From the NCBI RefSeq assembly GCF_005870035.1, contig NZ_SWJG01000004.1, forward strand, positions 378,604 through 442,603: 64,000 nt of DNA, written 5' to 3'. How positions within the stretch are numbered: position 1 is the stretch's first letter; every line of letters starts with the position of its first letter. Shown one piece after another: positions 10,183-19,405 of the stretch. The notes beneath the pieces were generated by a model. It had not been told where the DNA came from, did not search any database, and saw nothing but the letters and a program-made list of their open reading frames with translations. This stretch comes from Spirosoma lacussanchae (GTDB taxonomy: Bacteria; Bacteroidota; Bacteroidia; Cytophagales; Spirosomataceae). Made by a program: the position numbers and the translations under genes.

Positions 10183-11958
10183 GTGAACGCAGACACAAAA
10201 AGCACCGGATCTCCTTCGGGCCGAATTTTCGACCTGGTTATTCTCCGACGGCTCTATGGTTTTGTTAAACCGTACCAGACACGTTTTTACCTCCTGATTG
10301 GCATCATCATGCTGGCCGCCTGCCTGGCCCCGCTGACGCCCCTGCTCATTCGCTATACCATCGATAACGTAATCGCCACCGGCGACGGAAGTCGACTGAC
10401 GGTTATGCTCATGCTCATGATCGGAGTGCTCGTGGTCCAGGCTATCGTTCAGTTTTCCAACACCTACCTGTCTGGCTGGCTGGGCCAGCACGTTATCCGC
10501 GACATCCGGGTGCAGCTGTATCGTAAAATTCTCCAGCTTCGGCTCAAGTTCTTCGACAACACGCCCATTGGCCGACTGGTTACCCGATCCATCTCAGATG
10601 TTGAAACCCTGGCCGATGTCTTCAGCGAAGGCATGGCGGCCATTGCGGGCGACATACTGCAGCTGATACTGATCATTGGGGTGATGTTTTATACCGACTG
10701 GCGGCTGGCGGCCATCAGCCTGTCGACCATTCCGCTGATGCTGTTCAGTACGTACGTATTCAAGGAAAAAATCAAATCGTCGTTCAACGAGGTTCGTACG
10801 GCCGTAGCCAACCTGAATTCGTTCGTACAGGAGCACATTACCGGCATGAACATCGTCCAGATTTTCGGCAGCGAAAAAATAGAAGCCGAAAAATTCCGGG
10901 TCATCAATGATGAACACCGTCAGGCTAACATCCGGTCAATCTGGTATTATTCGGTATACTACCCGGTAGCTGACATTATTTCGGCGGTGGCGGTGGGGCT
11001 GGTCGTATGGTACGGTGCCCGCCAGATCATTCATGCCGACGTCTCGTTCGGGACTGTTACAGCCTTTGTAATGTTTATCAACCTCTTTTTCCGGCCGATC
11101 CGGATGCTGGCCGATCGGTTCAATACTTTACAGATGGGCATTGTCAGCACCGACCGGATCATTAAACTTCTCGACAGCGACGAGTTCACGGTCAACGACG
11201 GCACCTATGCACCCGCTACGTTAAAAGGCGAAGTGGAGTTTAAGAATGTCTGGTTTGCCTACAATAATGAAGACTGGGTACTGCGCGACATCAGCTTTCG
11301 GGTACGGGCTGGCGAAACGGTTGCGTTCGTCGGAGCAACGGGAGCGGGAAAATCGTCGATCATTAACTTGCTAAGCCGCTTCTACGACATCAATAAAGGC
11401 CATATCAATATCGACGGCGTTGACGTTCACGAGTACGAACTCGGTCAGTTACGCCGGAACATTGGGGTAGTTTTGCAGGATGTGTTTCTCTTCTCCGACA
11501 CGATTCAGAACAACATCACGCTGGGCGACACCCGGATCAGCCGCGAAAAAATGATGGAAGCGGCCCAGCTCGTTGGCGTGCATGAGTTCATCGACCGCCT
11601 GCCCGACGGCTATGACTACAACGTTATGGAGCGCGGCTCTACCTTGTCGGTTGGCCAGCGCCAGTTAATCTCCTTTGTTCGGGCCATGGTACAGGACCCT
11701 AGGATAATTGTACTTGATGAAGCCACGTCTTCGGTCGATACCGAAACGGAGGAAATGATTCAGAACGCTATCGACAAACTCATGAAGGGACGTACGGCCA
11801 TTGTCATTGCGCACCGGCTCTCGACCATTCAGAAAGCCGATAAGATCATCGTAGTAGACAAAGGGCGTATTGTTGAACAGGGCAAACACGAGGAGCTTCT
11901 GCAGCGGGAAGGCTTCTACGCGAACCTGTATCGAATGCAGTACAAGGAAGTGGTCTAG
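10183..11958 (+). CDS. ABC transporter, fused permease/ATPase (MsbA-like exporter)
   Basis: A 591-residue half-transporter. Six membrane helices lie in about residues 20-310 (FYLLIGIIMLAACLAPLTPLL is the first), followed by an ATPase domain. That domain has Walker A GATGAGKSS (384-392), the Q-loop at VLQDVFLFSD, signature LSVGQ, Walker B IIVLDEA and the H-loop in IAHRLST. Such type IV exporters act as homodimers and flip lipids, peptides or drugs; the substrate here is unknown. The start is GTG at a position consistent with family N-termini. No accessory outer-membrane or periplasmic partner is adjacent. Confidence 0.93.
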   Translation: MNADTKSTGSPSGRIFDLVILRRLYGFVKPYQTRFYLLIGIIMLAACLAPLTPLLIRYTIDNVIATGDGSRLTVMLMLMIGVLVVQAIVQFSNTYLSGWLGQHVIRDIRVQLYRKILQLRLKFFDNTPIGRLVTRSISDVETLADVFSEGMAAIAGDILQLILIIGVMFYTDWRLAAISLSTIPLMLFSTYVFKEKIKSSFNEVRTAVANLNSFVQEHITGMNIVQIFGSEKIEAEKFRVINDEHRQANIRSIWYYSVYYPVADIISAVAVGLVVWYGARQIIHADVSFGTVTAFVMFINLFFRPIRMLADRFNTLQMGIVSTDRIIKLLDSDEFTVNDGTYAPATLKGEVEFKNVWFAYNNEDWVLRDISFRVRAGETVAFVGATGAGKSSIINLLSRFYDINKGHINIDGVDVHEYELGQLRRNIGVVLQDVFLFSDTIQNNITLGDTRISREKMMEAAQLVGVHEFIDRLPDGYDYNVMERGSTLSVGQRQLISFVRAMVQDPRIIVLDEATSSVDTETEEMIQNAIDKLMKGRTAIVIAHRLSTIQKADKIIVVDKGRIVEQGKHEELLQREGFYANLYRMQYKEVV

Positions 11959-12001
11959 TCGGGAAAAACAAGGGCAGCCTGCTGAGTTCAGCCAGATAGT
12001 G

Positions 12002-12340
12002 TCAGTCCCGCAGGGCGTCTTCCTCCTCGTCCGGTCCCGCGCCGGTTATTCCTTCCGACACGGTTTTGTGTCCCGATACAGTTGGCTTGTCGTTGGTCGG
12101 GCCGGGGCCGCTGCCGTCAATGGCATAGGCAATGGAATCGGCCAGTTCGTCTGGCGCAATCCGCGCTGATGTATCGATCGGGGTTTGAACGTCTTTCGGA
12201 TATTGCTCACCCGCCTGCTGGTCAATAACCTGCTCGTCGGCACCGGGATCATTGTCCATCACAGAAGGTACCCGGCTGGAGTCGGTAGTACCACTAGATG
12301 GATCACTGGGGTCTGGGCTGTAGTAACGCATAGGTTTCAT
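12002..12340 (-). CDS. Small acidic protein, unknown
   Basis: 112 residues, strongly acidic and rich in Pro, Ser, Asp and Gly (DPSDPSSGTTDSS near the N-terminus and a DEEEDAL C-terminus). No signal, membrane segment or recognisable domain is present; it is probably disordered. It lies 55 bases downstream of the CNNM protein gene on the same strand and could be co-transcribed. Composition in third codon positions looks coding and no other frame makes sense, but function is unknown. Confidence 0.55.
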   Translation of the reverse strand: MKPMRYYSPDPSDPSSGTTDSSRVPSVMDNDPGADEQVIDQQAGEQYPKDVQTPIDTSARIAPDELADSIAYAIDGSGPGPTNDKPTVSGHKTVSEGITGAGPDEEEDALRD

Positions 12341-12395
12341 CGCGTTTGGTATACAACCTTAACCAAAACAATGGCGATGCTGTTTGAACCGGCGT

Positions 12396-13685
12396 TTACT
12401 CATCGTCCAGCTTCTGAACCAGTATCTTGTCGATGCGGCTTTTGTCCATATCGACAATCTCGAATCGGTAGGCCTGCCAGACAAAGGTTTCGCCGGTCTT
12501 AGGGATGTCTTTCAGGATATGGAGCGCAAAGCCACCCAGCGTATCGAAGCCCGTCAGGTCGCGCCGGTTCTGGGCGGTAATGTTGATTTCGAAATAAGAC
12601 AGAAAATCTTCGAAGGGCAGCTGGGCATCGATGAGATAGCTGCCGTCTTCCCGCGCCTGAATCTCATAATCGGAGTCAGCCTCGTCGTTGATATCGCCCA
12701 CCAGCACGTCCAGAATATCGTTGAGGGTTACGACACCAAGCACTCCGCCATATTCGTCGACGATGATGCCTACGTATTGTTTGCGCTCGCGAAACCGCTC
12801 CAGCACCTGATAGGCGCGGTTGTTTTCGGGTACGAACAGCACATCCCGCTTGATATCCATCAGGCGGGTCAACTCCGTATCCAGGTCCTTCCCTAAAAAG
12901 TCTTTGGTGTAGATAAGCCCTACGACTTCATCGACCCCGCCGTTGCAGAGTGGAAATACCGAATGTCGGTATTCGAGAATTTTGGCCCGGTTTTCTTCAA
13001 GTTCATCGTCGAGATCGAGGTAAACAATTTCCTGCCGGTTTGTCATCAGCGACGTGATCCGGCGGTCACCCAGCTGAAAAACGTTCTGTACGATTACCTG
13101 CTCGATTTCTTCAATGGCTCCGCCCGTTGTTCCTTCCTGAATCAGGCTTTTGATTTCCTCTTCCGTTACGGCGCTCTCATTTGGGGTAATGCGCAGGAGT
13201 TTGATGAGTAAATCGCTGGAAAAGGTCAGCAAAGCGATAAAAGGCGAGGTTACCCGTGAGAGCAGAATCATGGGCGCGGCCATGGTCTTGGCTATGCCTT
13301 CGGGGTTGGACAGTCCGATGCGTTTGGGTACCAGCTCGCCCAGCACTAGCGACAAGTAGGTGAGCAAGAGCAGTACAAGCACAACCGCAATCGAATGAGC
13401 ATACGGCTGGAGCACCTCAATCTGGGCCACCGCCTGCTGCACGTCAGTAGTTAGCTTATCGCCCGAAAATATACCGAGTAAAATACCGATCAGCGTAATG
13501 CCGATTTGTACCGTCGACAGGAACCGGTTGGGCGAACTGGCCAGGTCAAGAGCGACCTGTGCCCGACGATCGCCATTTTTAGCAGCCGTTTCTAACTTGG
13601 ATTTACGCGAGGAGACTAGGGCAATTTCTGACATGGAGAACACCCCATTCAGAATGGTCAGTAATAAAATGATTAAAATTTCCAC
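12396..13685 (-). CDS. CNNM/CorC-type membrane protein (hemolysin C family)
   Basis: A 429-residue integral membrane protein. The N-terminal CNNM domain has several helices (MEILIILLLTILNGVFSMSEIAL, then ITLIGILLGIFSGDKL). Two CBS motifs follow (ITSLMTNRQEIVYLDLDDEL and VGIIVDEYGGVLGVVTLNDILDVLVGDI) and then a C-terminal CorC_HlyC transporter-associated domain. Family members are linked to Mg2+/Co2+ efflux or tolerance, not to true haemolysis. The start is GTG. A TAnnTTTG box lies 23 bases upstream and is back to back with that of the divergent Nudix gene. Confidence 0.9.
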   Translation of the reverse strand: MEILIILLLTILNGVFSMSEIALVSSRKSKLETAAKNGDRRAQVALDLASSPNRFLSTVQIGITLIGILLGIFSGDKLTTDVQQAVAQIEVLQPYAHSIAVVLVLLLLTYLSLVLGELVPKRIGLSNPEGIAKTMAAPMILLSRVTSPFIALLTFSSDLLIKLLRITPNESAVTEEEIKSLIQEGTTGGAIEEIEQVIVQNVFQLGDRRITSLMTNRQEIVYLDLDDELEENRAKILEYRHSVFPLCNGGVDEVVGLIYTKDFLGKDLDTELTRLMDIKRDVLFVPENNRAYQVLERFRERKQYVGIIVDEYGGVLGVVTLNDILDVLVGDINDEADSDYEIQAREDGSYLIDAQLPFEDFLSYFEINITAQNRRDLTGFDTLGGFALHILKDIPKTGETFVWQAYRFEIVDMDKSRIDKILVQKLDDE

Positions 13686-13707
13686 AAAGGAGCGGGTTGG
13701 CTGGTTG

Positions 13708-13715
13708 CAAAAATA
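13708..13715 (-). promoter_or_regulatory. -7 box of the CNNM protein gene
   Basis: TATTTTTG on the minus strand, an exact TAnnTTTG match 22 bases before the GTG start. Confidence 0.6.
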
Positions 13716-13770
13716 ACGAAAGCTGATTTGTTTCCACTCGATTCATCTGGGCGATCAGGCAGGCTTTTAG

Positions 13771-13778
13771 TACTTTTG
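13771..13778 (+). promoter_or_regulatory. -7 box of the Nudix hydrolase gene
   Basis: TACTTTTG, an exact TAnnTTTG match 23 bases before the ATG at 13801. With the box at 13708-13715 it forms a compact divergent promoter pair. Confidence 0.6.
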
Positions 13779-13800
13779 AGGCCTTTATCGCCCCGCTCTG

Positions 13801-14535
13801 ATGATTGTTTTTATCAACGACCGCCCCATCCGGCTGGTTGGCCCCAAAACTACCACCCAACTAACGGGTGCCAGGCCCGCTCGCCCGTCCGAATCTAACT
13901 CACTGTCTGACAACTCGTTCACCGATTTTGACCAAATCATCGACGCCCGGCTCGAGGTGCTGAAAGCGGATGCGCTGCATGGCCATCTGCTCGTACTCAA
14001 TGCCACACCCGCTACCATTGATCGGTTGCTATCGTTGCTTCAAAAAGCCAATCCCAGCCGACTTTTGTCGATCACGCTAGGCTGTCTGAACAAAAGTGAC
14101 TGCGAAGAAGCGATCAAAAAACCATTCAAAATCATCAAAGCAGCTGGTGGGGTTGTACTTAAAGACGGTAAACAGCTGCTGATGTTTCGCCGGGGCGTCT
14201 GGGATTTGCCCAAAGGCAAACTGGACGACGGTGAATCGTCGAGGCAGGGTGCGGCCCGTGAAGTAGAGGAAGAAACGGGGGTAGCGGTTCACGTTGGCGA
14301 CCGGATCTGCACAACCTGGCATACCTATACATTGAATGGAAGCCGTATTCTCAAACGCACCAAATGGTACCGAATGAGCGTCGTTGACGATTCACACATG
14401 GCGCCACAGGAAGATGAGGGTATAGAGAAGCTCGCCTGGCTCGACTGGCGCGAAACCCAGCTGGCCCTGACCAACTCGTTTAGTTCGATCCGGTACGTAA
14501 TTGAACAATTACAGGGCCTTACCGTTCGGAAGTAA
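13801..14535 (+). CDS. Nudix hydrolase with N-terminal extension
   Basis: A 244-residue protein with a Nudix domain in its C-terminal half (about 115-235). The Nudix box GKLDDGESSRQGAAREVEEETGV carries the metal-binding REVEEE core, preceded by FRRGVWDLPKGK. Such enzymes hydrolyse nucleoside diphosphates linked to another group. The first 110 residues (IVFINDRPIRLVG, then VLKADALHGHLLVLNATPATIDRLLSLL) form a separate small domain that I do not recognise. Such extended Nudix proteins are frequent in Bacteroidota. It converges on coaD, seven bases apart, without an obvious terminator. Confidence 0.87.
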   Translation: MIVFINDRPIRLVGPKTTTQLTGARPARPSESNSLSDNSFTDFDQIIDARLEVLKADALHGHLLVLNATPATIDRLLSLLQKANPSRLLSITLGCLNKSDCEEAIKKPFKIIKAAGGVVLKDGKQLLMFRRGVWDLPKGKLDDGESSRQGAAREVEEETGVAVHVGDRICTTWHTYTLNGSRILKRTKWYRMSVVDDSHMAPQEDEGIEKLAWLDWRETQLALTNSFSSIRYVIEQLQGLTVRK

Positions 14536-14542
14536 CACCTGC

Positions 14543-15007
14543 TTACGACGGCTGAACCAGCTTATAGGGCAGGAATTCGTCTACGTTCTGGCCGTAGCGG
14601 TGCAAATCCCGGATGATGCTCGAACTGATGGGTGCCAGATGCGGAGAGGTGATCAGAAACACGGTCTCTACTTCTTCGTAGACAAATCGGTTTACCTGAG
14701 AAATGCCGTTTTCGTATTCGAAATCGGTGGTATTGCGCAGGCCCCGAAGCAGGAAGCGGGCCCCCTCAGACCGGGCGACGCTGGCCGTCAGGTCTTCATA
14801 GCTGATGATACGCACAGCGGGTTCGTCAGAAAACGCTTCTTCAATCAGCTGAATCATTTGCTCCAGCGGGAAGTAGCGCTCCTTGCGTGCATTCCGGCCA
14901 ATACCGATAATTATTTCATCAAATAACTTTAGCCCCCTCCGCACAATGTCTTCGTGGCCTTTGGTGAATGGATCGAATGAGCCGGGAAACAGAGCAGTAC
15001 GCTTCAT
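14543..15007 (-). CDS. coaD: Phosphopantetheine adenylyltransferase
   Basis: Penultimate step of coenzyme A synthesis: 4'-phosphopantetheine + ATP to dephospho-CoA. The 154 residues include the nucleotidyltransferase motif ALFPGSFDPFTKGHEDIV with the (T/H)xGH signature, RGLRNTTDFEYE, and ISSSIIRDL for ATP binding. The ATG before KRTALFPGSFDP gives the usual family length; the frame stays open ten codons further up. It lies 63 bases downstream of the DUF3822 gene on the same strand, a pairing that is usual in Bacteroidota. Confidence 0.96.
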   Translation of the reverse strand: MKRTALFPGSFDPFTKGHEDIVRRGLKLFDEIIIGIGRNARKERYFPLEQMIQLIEEAFSDEPAVRIISYEDLTASVARSEGARFLLRGLRNTTDFEYENGISQVNRFVYEEVETVFLITSPHLAPISSSIIRDLHRYGQNVDEFLPYKLVQPS

Positions 15008-15070
15008 AACGAGCGAGTAAGAAGGATTAGCGGGCACTAACCAGAACGTGCTTATGTCCGCTAGTCCTTC

Positions 15071-15961
15071 TTACTCATTAAGTAAAGAAAGTCCGTATAA
15101 ACTTAAATACCGATGTTCGGGAAGTTCGTCAAATTCAGCCGTCAGGGTCATCGGCTGCGGAGCCTGGCCAAACGTCAGATTGGGCAGGAACCGGCTGAGC
15201 GCGCTGTATGTGTCGGCAAAGGGGGTTATCTCCCCGTACAGGTTTATCTGTACCTCATCGGCCTTGATTTGCTGCTCATCCAGCACATATAGCACGTAAT
15301 AGGTCAGATCACTGGCATTCTTATAGCCAAAACGGTTACAGTACCGAAGCTGCCTGTTTTGACGGTACATAATAGTTACAAATTCATCCTCGAAATACAC
15401 CCATACCTGCTGGGATAGCAGCGAGTGGCGGGCCAGCGCGGCCGTGGCCTGTATCAGCGAACCCGTCTGATGAATAAAGGTCAGCGGCTGAAGCGGATAC
15501 GTTTCTGCAAAGTAATCGGCTACCGGGTGCTCCAGATTGAAGACCGACAAAAACCCTTCCGCTTCGTGGAGGTGGGCCTGGGCAAATTCGTGGGCGGGTA
15601 AGGTACTCCCCCGCATCAGGGTAAGGTAGCTGCTGGCGTATTCCTTCCGGAACAGCGGCTGCGGCACAAACGTAAATGATGACGAATTTACACCCACCCG
15701 AATCTCCTGCCAGTTGCCGGCCGATAATACCGGGTGCCCACGGATAACATCAGGCAGCAGCTCTACCAGCGGCCGATCGGTCAGGAGCGACGGAAACGTG
15801 TAATCTTCGAGATAACAGACTTGCTGCAAAGCGTTCTGCACCAGAAACCGAAACCGATCGCGCCCCACTTCCAGACATAGCACGGATTGGGCTGTCTGGC
15901 TGGGGTCAAACGAATCAGAACGGATCGTTACGGTAGGTGCGGATGTCACAGCAATTTGCAC
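15071..15961 (-). CDS. DUF3822 family protein
   Basis: A 296-residue soluble protein. Its pattern (LCLEVGRDRFRFLVQNALQQVCYLEDYTF near the start, LTLMRGSTLPAHEF, VYFEDEFVTIMYRQNRQLRYCNRFGYKNASDLTYYVLYVLDEQQI) and its position next to coaD match DUF3822, a Bacteroidota-restricted family with an ASKHA/ribonuclease-H-like look and no known function. The start is GTG. The conserved linkage to coaD suggests a housekeeping link, perhaps simply an old operon; this is inference. Confidence 0.75.
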   Translation of the reverse strand: MQIAVTSAPTVTIRSDSFDPSQTAQSVLCLEVGRDRFRFLVQNALQQVCYLEDYTFPSLLTDRPLVELLPDVIRGHPVLSAGNWQEIRVGVNSSSFTFVPQPLFRKEYASSYLTLMRGSTLPAHEFAQAHLHEAEGFLSVFNLEHPVADYFAETYPLQPLTFIHQTGSLIQATAALARHSLLSQQVWVYFEDEFVTIMYRQNRQLRYCNRFGYKNASDLTYYVLYVLDEQQIKADEVQINLYGEITPFADTYSALSRFLPNLTFGQAPQPMTLTAEFDELPEHRYLSLYGLSLLNE

Positions 15962-16039
15962 GATTCAGAGAAAGGATAACGGTTTAGCAGAACGCTAAGT
16001 TTACAAAAAAATAGCACATTGGCGCGTCATTCCCCAAAC

Positions 16040-16570
16040 TTAACGGATTGAACCTACCATTCGGTCCCGATTGGGCAGGTAGCCACGCAGGAGGAAAACA
16101 TCGTCCATCGACTGGCAATACCGGAACAGATCGTGGACCTCTTCGGGCGGGTACCGCTTGATCTCGTCGAAGCTCATCATCCGAACGTCAGAAATAATCT
16201 GTTCATCGAGCCCCATTTCAGGGTCAATACCCTGCCGGATCGAACCGCCCGTTGCGCACACATCGAAAAAAAGCTCCATCGCATGCAGGGGCGGCAGCAT
16301 AAACTCATTAACGAACAGTAGCTCCCCGACGCTAATCGACAACCCGGTTTCTTCGATAAACTCACGAGTCAGCGCATCGGGTGCGGTTTCGCCAAACTGA
16401 GCGCCCCCACCCGGTGGGCACCAGAACGTATCAGTGGGGCCGATACCCCGATGTCGTACCATCAGGAGCCGGTCGTCTTCCCGATAAAGACCGCAAACGC
16501 GCAGTCGCAGCCGGTTTCCGTATAACCTCAACACTTCCTGACGGGATGTATCCACCCCGGGTCGATCCAT
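16040..16570 (-). CDS. Nudix hydrolase
   Basis: 176 residues, single Nudix domain. The Nudix box GGGAQFGETAPDALTREFIEETGL is complete, and WCPPGGG precedes it as in ADP-ribose and nucleotide pyrophosphohydrolases. The C-terminal part (DVRMMSFDEIKRYPPEEVHDLF) is the usual helix. Substrate unknown. The ATG before DRPGVDTSRQ is used; a GTG four codons earlier is possible. An exact -7 box lies 36 bases upstream. Confidence 0.88.
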   Translation of the reverse strand: MDRPGVDTSRQEVLRLYGNRLRLRVCGLYREDDRLLMVRHRGIGPTDTFWCPPGGGAQFGETAPDALTREFIEETGLSISVGELLFVNEFMLPPLHAMELFFDVCATGGSIRQGIDPEMGLDEQIISDVRMMSFDEIKRYPPEEVHDLFRYCQSMDDVFLLRGYLPNRDRMVGSIR

Positions 16571-16605
16571 TACATGCGTCACAAGTCACAGCTAATTTTG
16601 GGACG

Positions 16606-16613
16606 CAAAGGTA
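16606..16613 (-). promoter_or_regulatory. -7 box of the second Nudix gene
   Basis: TACCTTTG on the minus strand, an exact TAnnTTTG match. Confidence 0.6.
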
Positions 16614-16713
16614 GAAGAATTTAGGTTACCGTTTCTGGTTTATGGTAAGATACGTGGGGAGTTACGTCCAGATACGGGTAGTTCGGAGCCAAACCTGTAG
16701 TTAGCTGCCGGGT

Positions 16714-17151
16714 TTAGTAGGGACTGCCCGAAATATAACTTTCCAGTGAGTCGATCCGGGTTTTCTGGTCCCGAATGATGGCCGCTACCACGTCATTGAT
16801 TGAGATAATACCCGTCAGCTCCCCCCCGCTCATGACGGGTAAGTGGCGAATATGCCGCTCAGACATGATCAGCATACACTCATCCAGTCGCTGGTCCGGC
16901 TCGATGGTGATGACATTAGGCGTCATGACATCAGCAACCGGCGTATCGTCGGAGTGACGCCCTTTCAGGATAACCTTACGGGCGTAATCCCGCTCGGAGA
17001 AAATACCCGTCAGCACACCTTCATCGATCACCAGCACCGCGCCGATATTTTTTTCGGCCATCAGTTTCAGGGCATCCAGCACGGATTGATGGGACGATAC
17101 CGAGTAGAGAGCATTGACGGCCTTTCCTTGCAAAATCTGGCGTATTTTCAT
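16714..17151 (-). CDS. CBS-domain protein
   Basis: A 145-residue cytoplasmic protein consisting of two CBS motifs, a Bateman module that binds adenine nucleotides. The motifs are NALYSVSSHQSVLDALKLMAEKNIGAVLVIDEG with LTGIFSERDYARKVI, and VMTPNVITIEPDQRLDECMLIMSERHIRHLPVM with LTGIISINDVVAAII. Stand-alone pairs of this sort act as energy or ligand sensors for unknown partners. It is divergent from the helicase gene, with a short palindrome in the shared upstream region. Confidence 0.9.
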   Translation of the reverse strand: MKIRQILQGKAVNALYSVSSHQSVLDALKLMAEKNIGAVLVIDEGVLTGIFSERDYARKVILKGRHSDDTPVADVMTPNVITIEPDQRLDECMLIMSERHIRHLPVMSGGELTGIISINDVVAAIIRDQKTRIDSLESYISGSPY

Positions 17152-17185
17152 GACATAGAAGGGTTTAGTATGGGGGTGAAGTTAG

Positions 17186-17197
17186 CGAAATATTTCG
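17186..17197. repeat. 12-bp palindrome CGAAATATTTCG in a divergent promoter region
   Basis: A perfect 12-bp palindrome lies 13 bases before the helicase ATG and 35 bases before the CBS gene start. Its position would suit an operator, but no matching regulator is known to me. Confidence 0.35.
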
Positions 17198-17209
17198 TAA
17201 ATTAGAACC

Positions 17210-18703
17210 ATGAACGAAACCCATACGGCCGCCCAATTGCTGGCCAAACGTTTCCCTTACAAGCCCACATCCGGTCAGGAACAATTCTTCGAACAGATCG
17301 GCGCGTTCATCACCCACGAAGAGTTTGAACACTATCGCGACTGCTTCTTACTCAGGGGATACGCCGGTACCGGAAAGACAACCCTCGTTGGTACGCTCAT
17401 CAAAGTGCTTCCCCGTTTTGGCTACAAATCAGTGCTGCTGGCCCCTACCGGCCGGGCCGCCAAGGTTATGTCGAGCTATGCCAAAAAGCCGGCCCAGACC
17501 ATCCACCGCAAAATTTATCGGCAGGTGGCCGACCCGGCGTCGGGTACGCTGAGTTTTCAACGGCAAAAAAATTATCACGAAGACACTCTCTTTATCGTTG
17601 ACGAGGCCTCCATGATCTCCGATGAAGCTGATTTTGGGGGTAAAGGCCTGCTAACCGACCTGATCGATTTTGTTTTCGAGAACCAGGGCAACAAACTGCT
17701 GCTCGTTGGCGACACGGCCCAGCTGCCACCCGTGGGTCGCGAGCTGAGCCCGGCGCTGGACCGGGGATTCCTGGCCGCTCAGTTCGACATGACCGTCTAT
17801 GAACAGGAGCTGACAGAAGTTATGCGGCAGGACGAAGAGTCGGGTATTCTTTATAACGCCACCAACCTGCGCACCCTGCTCTCGGGGAATCTCAGCCCGG
17901 CGCCCAAAGCCGTTTCGTTCGAAACCCTGCTCGGCACGGATTCGGCCGAATCAGCCACCGATGCCCCTCCTATTCAGCTCAACGTGCGTTCATTCAGCGA
18001 CATTTATAAAATGCCAGCCAACAAACTGGAAGATGGGATTCAGTATGCCTACAACAAATACGGCCGCGAAAACACGGTGATCCTATGCCGGTCTAACAAG
18101 ACAGCGGTGCAGTATAATCAGTTTGTCAGGCGGATGATCGACCAGTGTGAAGAAGAACTCGACGCGGGCGATATGCTGATGATTGCCCGCAATAACTACA
18201 CAACCCTGGAAGAGGACTCTCCGGCGGGCTTTCTGGCTAACGGCGAGTTTGCCGAAGTACTTAAAATCCGCAACCACGAAGAGATTCACGGCTTCCGGTT
18301 CGCCACCGTCACGATGCGGCTGGTCGACTATGAGGAGCAGCCCGATTTCGAAGCCAAAATCATACTGGATACGCTGCATTCGCCTACACCTTCGCTCTCG
18401 GCTGAGCAGCATAAAGCGCTGTATGAGAGTGTTCAGCGTGACTATTTCTACATCACCAGCAAGAAAGAGCGAACCGAAGCCATCCGGCGCGACCCGTACC
18501 TGAATGCCTTACAGGTTAAGTTTGCCTACGCCCTCACCTGCCATAAAGCCCAGGGCGGCCAGTGGAGCGCCGTATTCGTTGATCAGGGATACCTGCCAGA
18601 CGGCCAGGTGAACCAGGAGTTTGTCCGCTGGCTATATACGGCACTCACCCGCGCCACGGATGAAGCGTTTCTGATCAACTTCAACCCGCAGTTCTTCGGC
18701 TAA
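17210..18703 (+). CDS. SF1B DNA helicase (RecD2/Dda-like)
   Basis: A 497-residue ATPase. Walker A GYAGTGKTT is at 50-58, motif Ia is LLAPTGRAAKVM, Walker B is LFIVDEASM, and motif III is LLLVGDTAQLPPVG. The C-terminal UvrD_C_2 motifs are FAYALTCHKAQGGQW and RWLYTALTRATDEAFLINF. This is the two-core-domain layout of small 5'-3' SF1B helicases such as phage T4 Dda and the C-terminus of RecD2. No RecB or RecC gene lies nearby, so it probably acts alone in DNA repair or replication. Confidence 0.88.
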   Translation: MNETHTAAQLLAKRFPYKPTSGQEQFFEQIGAFITHEEFEHYRDCFLLRGYAGTGKTTLVGTLIKVLPRFGYKSVLLAPTGRAAKVMSSYAKKPAQTIHRKIYRQVADPASGTLSFQRQKNYHEDTLFIVDEASMISDEADFGGKGLLTDLIDFVFENQGNKLLLVGDTAQLPPVGRELSPALDRGFLAAQFDMTVYEQELTEVMRQDEESGILYNATNLRTLLSGNLSPAPKAVSFETLLGTDSAESATDAPPIQLNVRSFSDIYKMPANKLEDGIQYAYNKYGRENTVILCRSNKTAVQYNQFVRRMIDQCEEELDAGDMLMIARNNYTTLEEDSPAGFLANGEFAEVLKIRNHEEIHGFRFATVTMRLVDYEEQPDFEAKIILDTLHSPTPSLSAEQHKALYESVQRDYFYITSKKERTEAIRRDPYLNALQVKFAYALTCHKAQGGQWSAVFVDQGYLPDGQVNQEFVRWLYTALTRATDEAFLINFNPQFFG

Positions 18704-18801
18704 ACAACACCGGCGGTAGTTCGTTTTGATATACGGCCTATGCCTCCACTGAGGGCGGAAGCCCGAAACAAACAACCGTAAACCATTAAATTATCTGCCC
18801 T

Positions 18802-19380
18802 ATGACCTACGACTGGATTGTAAGTGCCTGCGTCGGCCTTGGCCTGGCTGCCTGCTGCGGTTTCAGGGTCTTTGTACCAATGCTGATTGCCAGCGTGGCC
18901 ACTAGGCTGGGCATTGTTGGTACGTTTGAGGGTTTTGAGTGGCTCAGCACCTGGCCCGCGCTGGCAGGCCTGACGGTAGCCACCATTGTTGAGGTGGGCG
19001 CTTACTACATTCCGTGGCTTGATAACCTGCTCGATGGCATCGCCACCCCGGCCTCCATCATTGCCGGTACGCTGCTCAGCACCTCATTTCTTCAGATTGA
19101 CAATCCGATCCTGCACTGGGGACTGGGGTTGATGCTGGGCGGAGGGTCGGCCGGTATTATTCAGGCGGGCACAAGTTTGCTCCGGCTCGGTTCTACCACC
19201 ACGACCGGCGGGGCCGCCAACCCGGTCGTTGCCACCGGCGAGAACATCGCTTCGTTTGTTCTGTCACTCCTGACTGTTCTGTTGCCACTGGTCGCCATTA
19301 TTTTTGTTGTGCTGGTGCTTATTTATGTCATCAAGCGGATGACTACCCGGCGGAAAGTATGGTTCACCCGACGGGAGTAA
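18802..19380 (+). CDS. DUF4126 family membrane protein
   Basis: 192 residues with about five hydrophobic helices. The N-terminal pattern VSACVGLGLAACCGFRVFVPMLIASVA and the repeated Gly-rich helices (PASIIAGTLLSTSFL, GLGLMLGGGSAGIIQAGTSLLR) match DUF4126, an inner-membrane family of unknown function. The protein ends in a positively charged tail (RMTTRRKVWFTRRE) expected on the cytoplasmic side. It converges on htpG and shares a terminator with it. Confidence 0.8.
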   Translation: MTYDWIVSACVGLGLAACCGFRVFVPMLIASVATRLGIVGTFEGFEWLSTWPALAGLTVATIVEVGAYYIPWLDNLLDGIATPASIIAGTLLSTSFLQIDNPILHWGLGLMLGGGSAGIIQAGTSLLRLGSTTTTGGAANPVVATGENIASFVLSLLTVLLPLVAIIFVVLVLIYVIKRMTTRRKVWFTRRE

Positions 19381-19405
19381 CTCCAACGAGAGTAGCCTCA
19401 TACAA

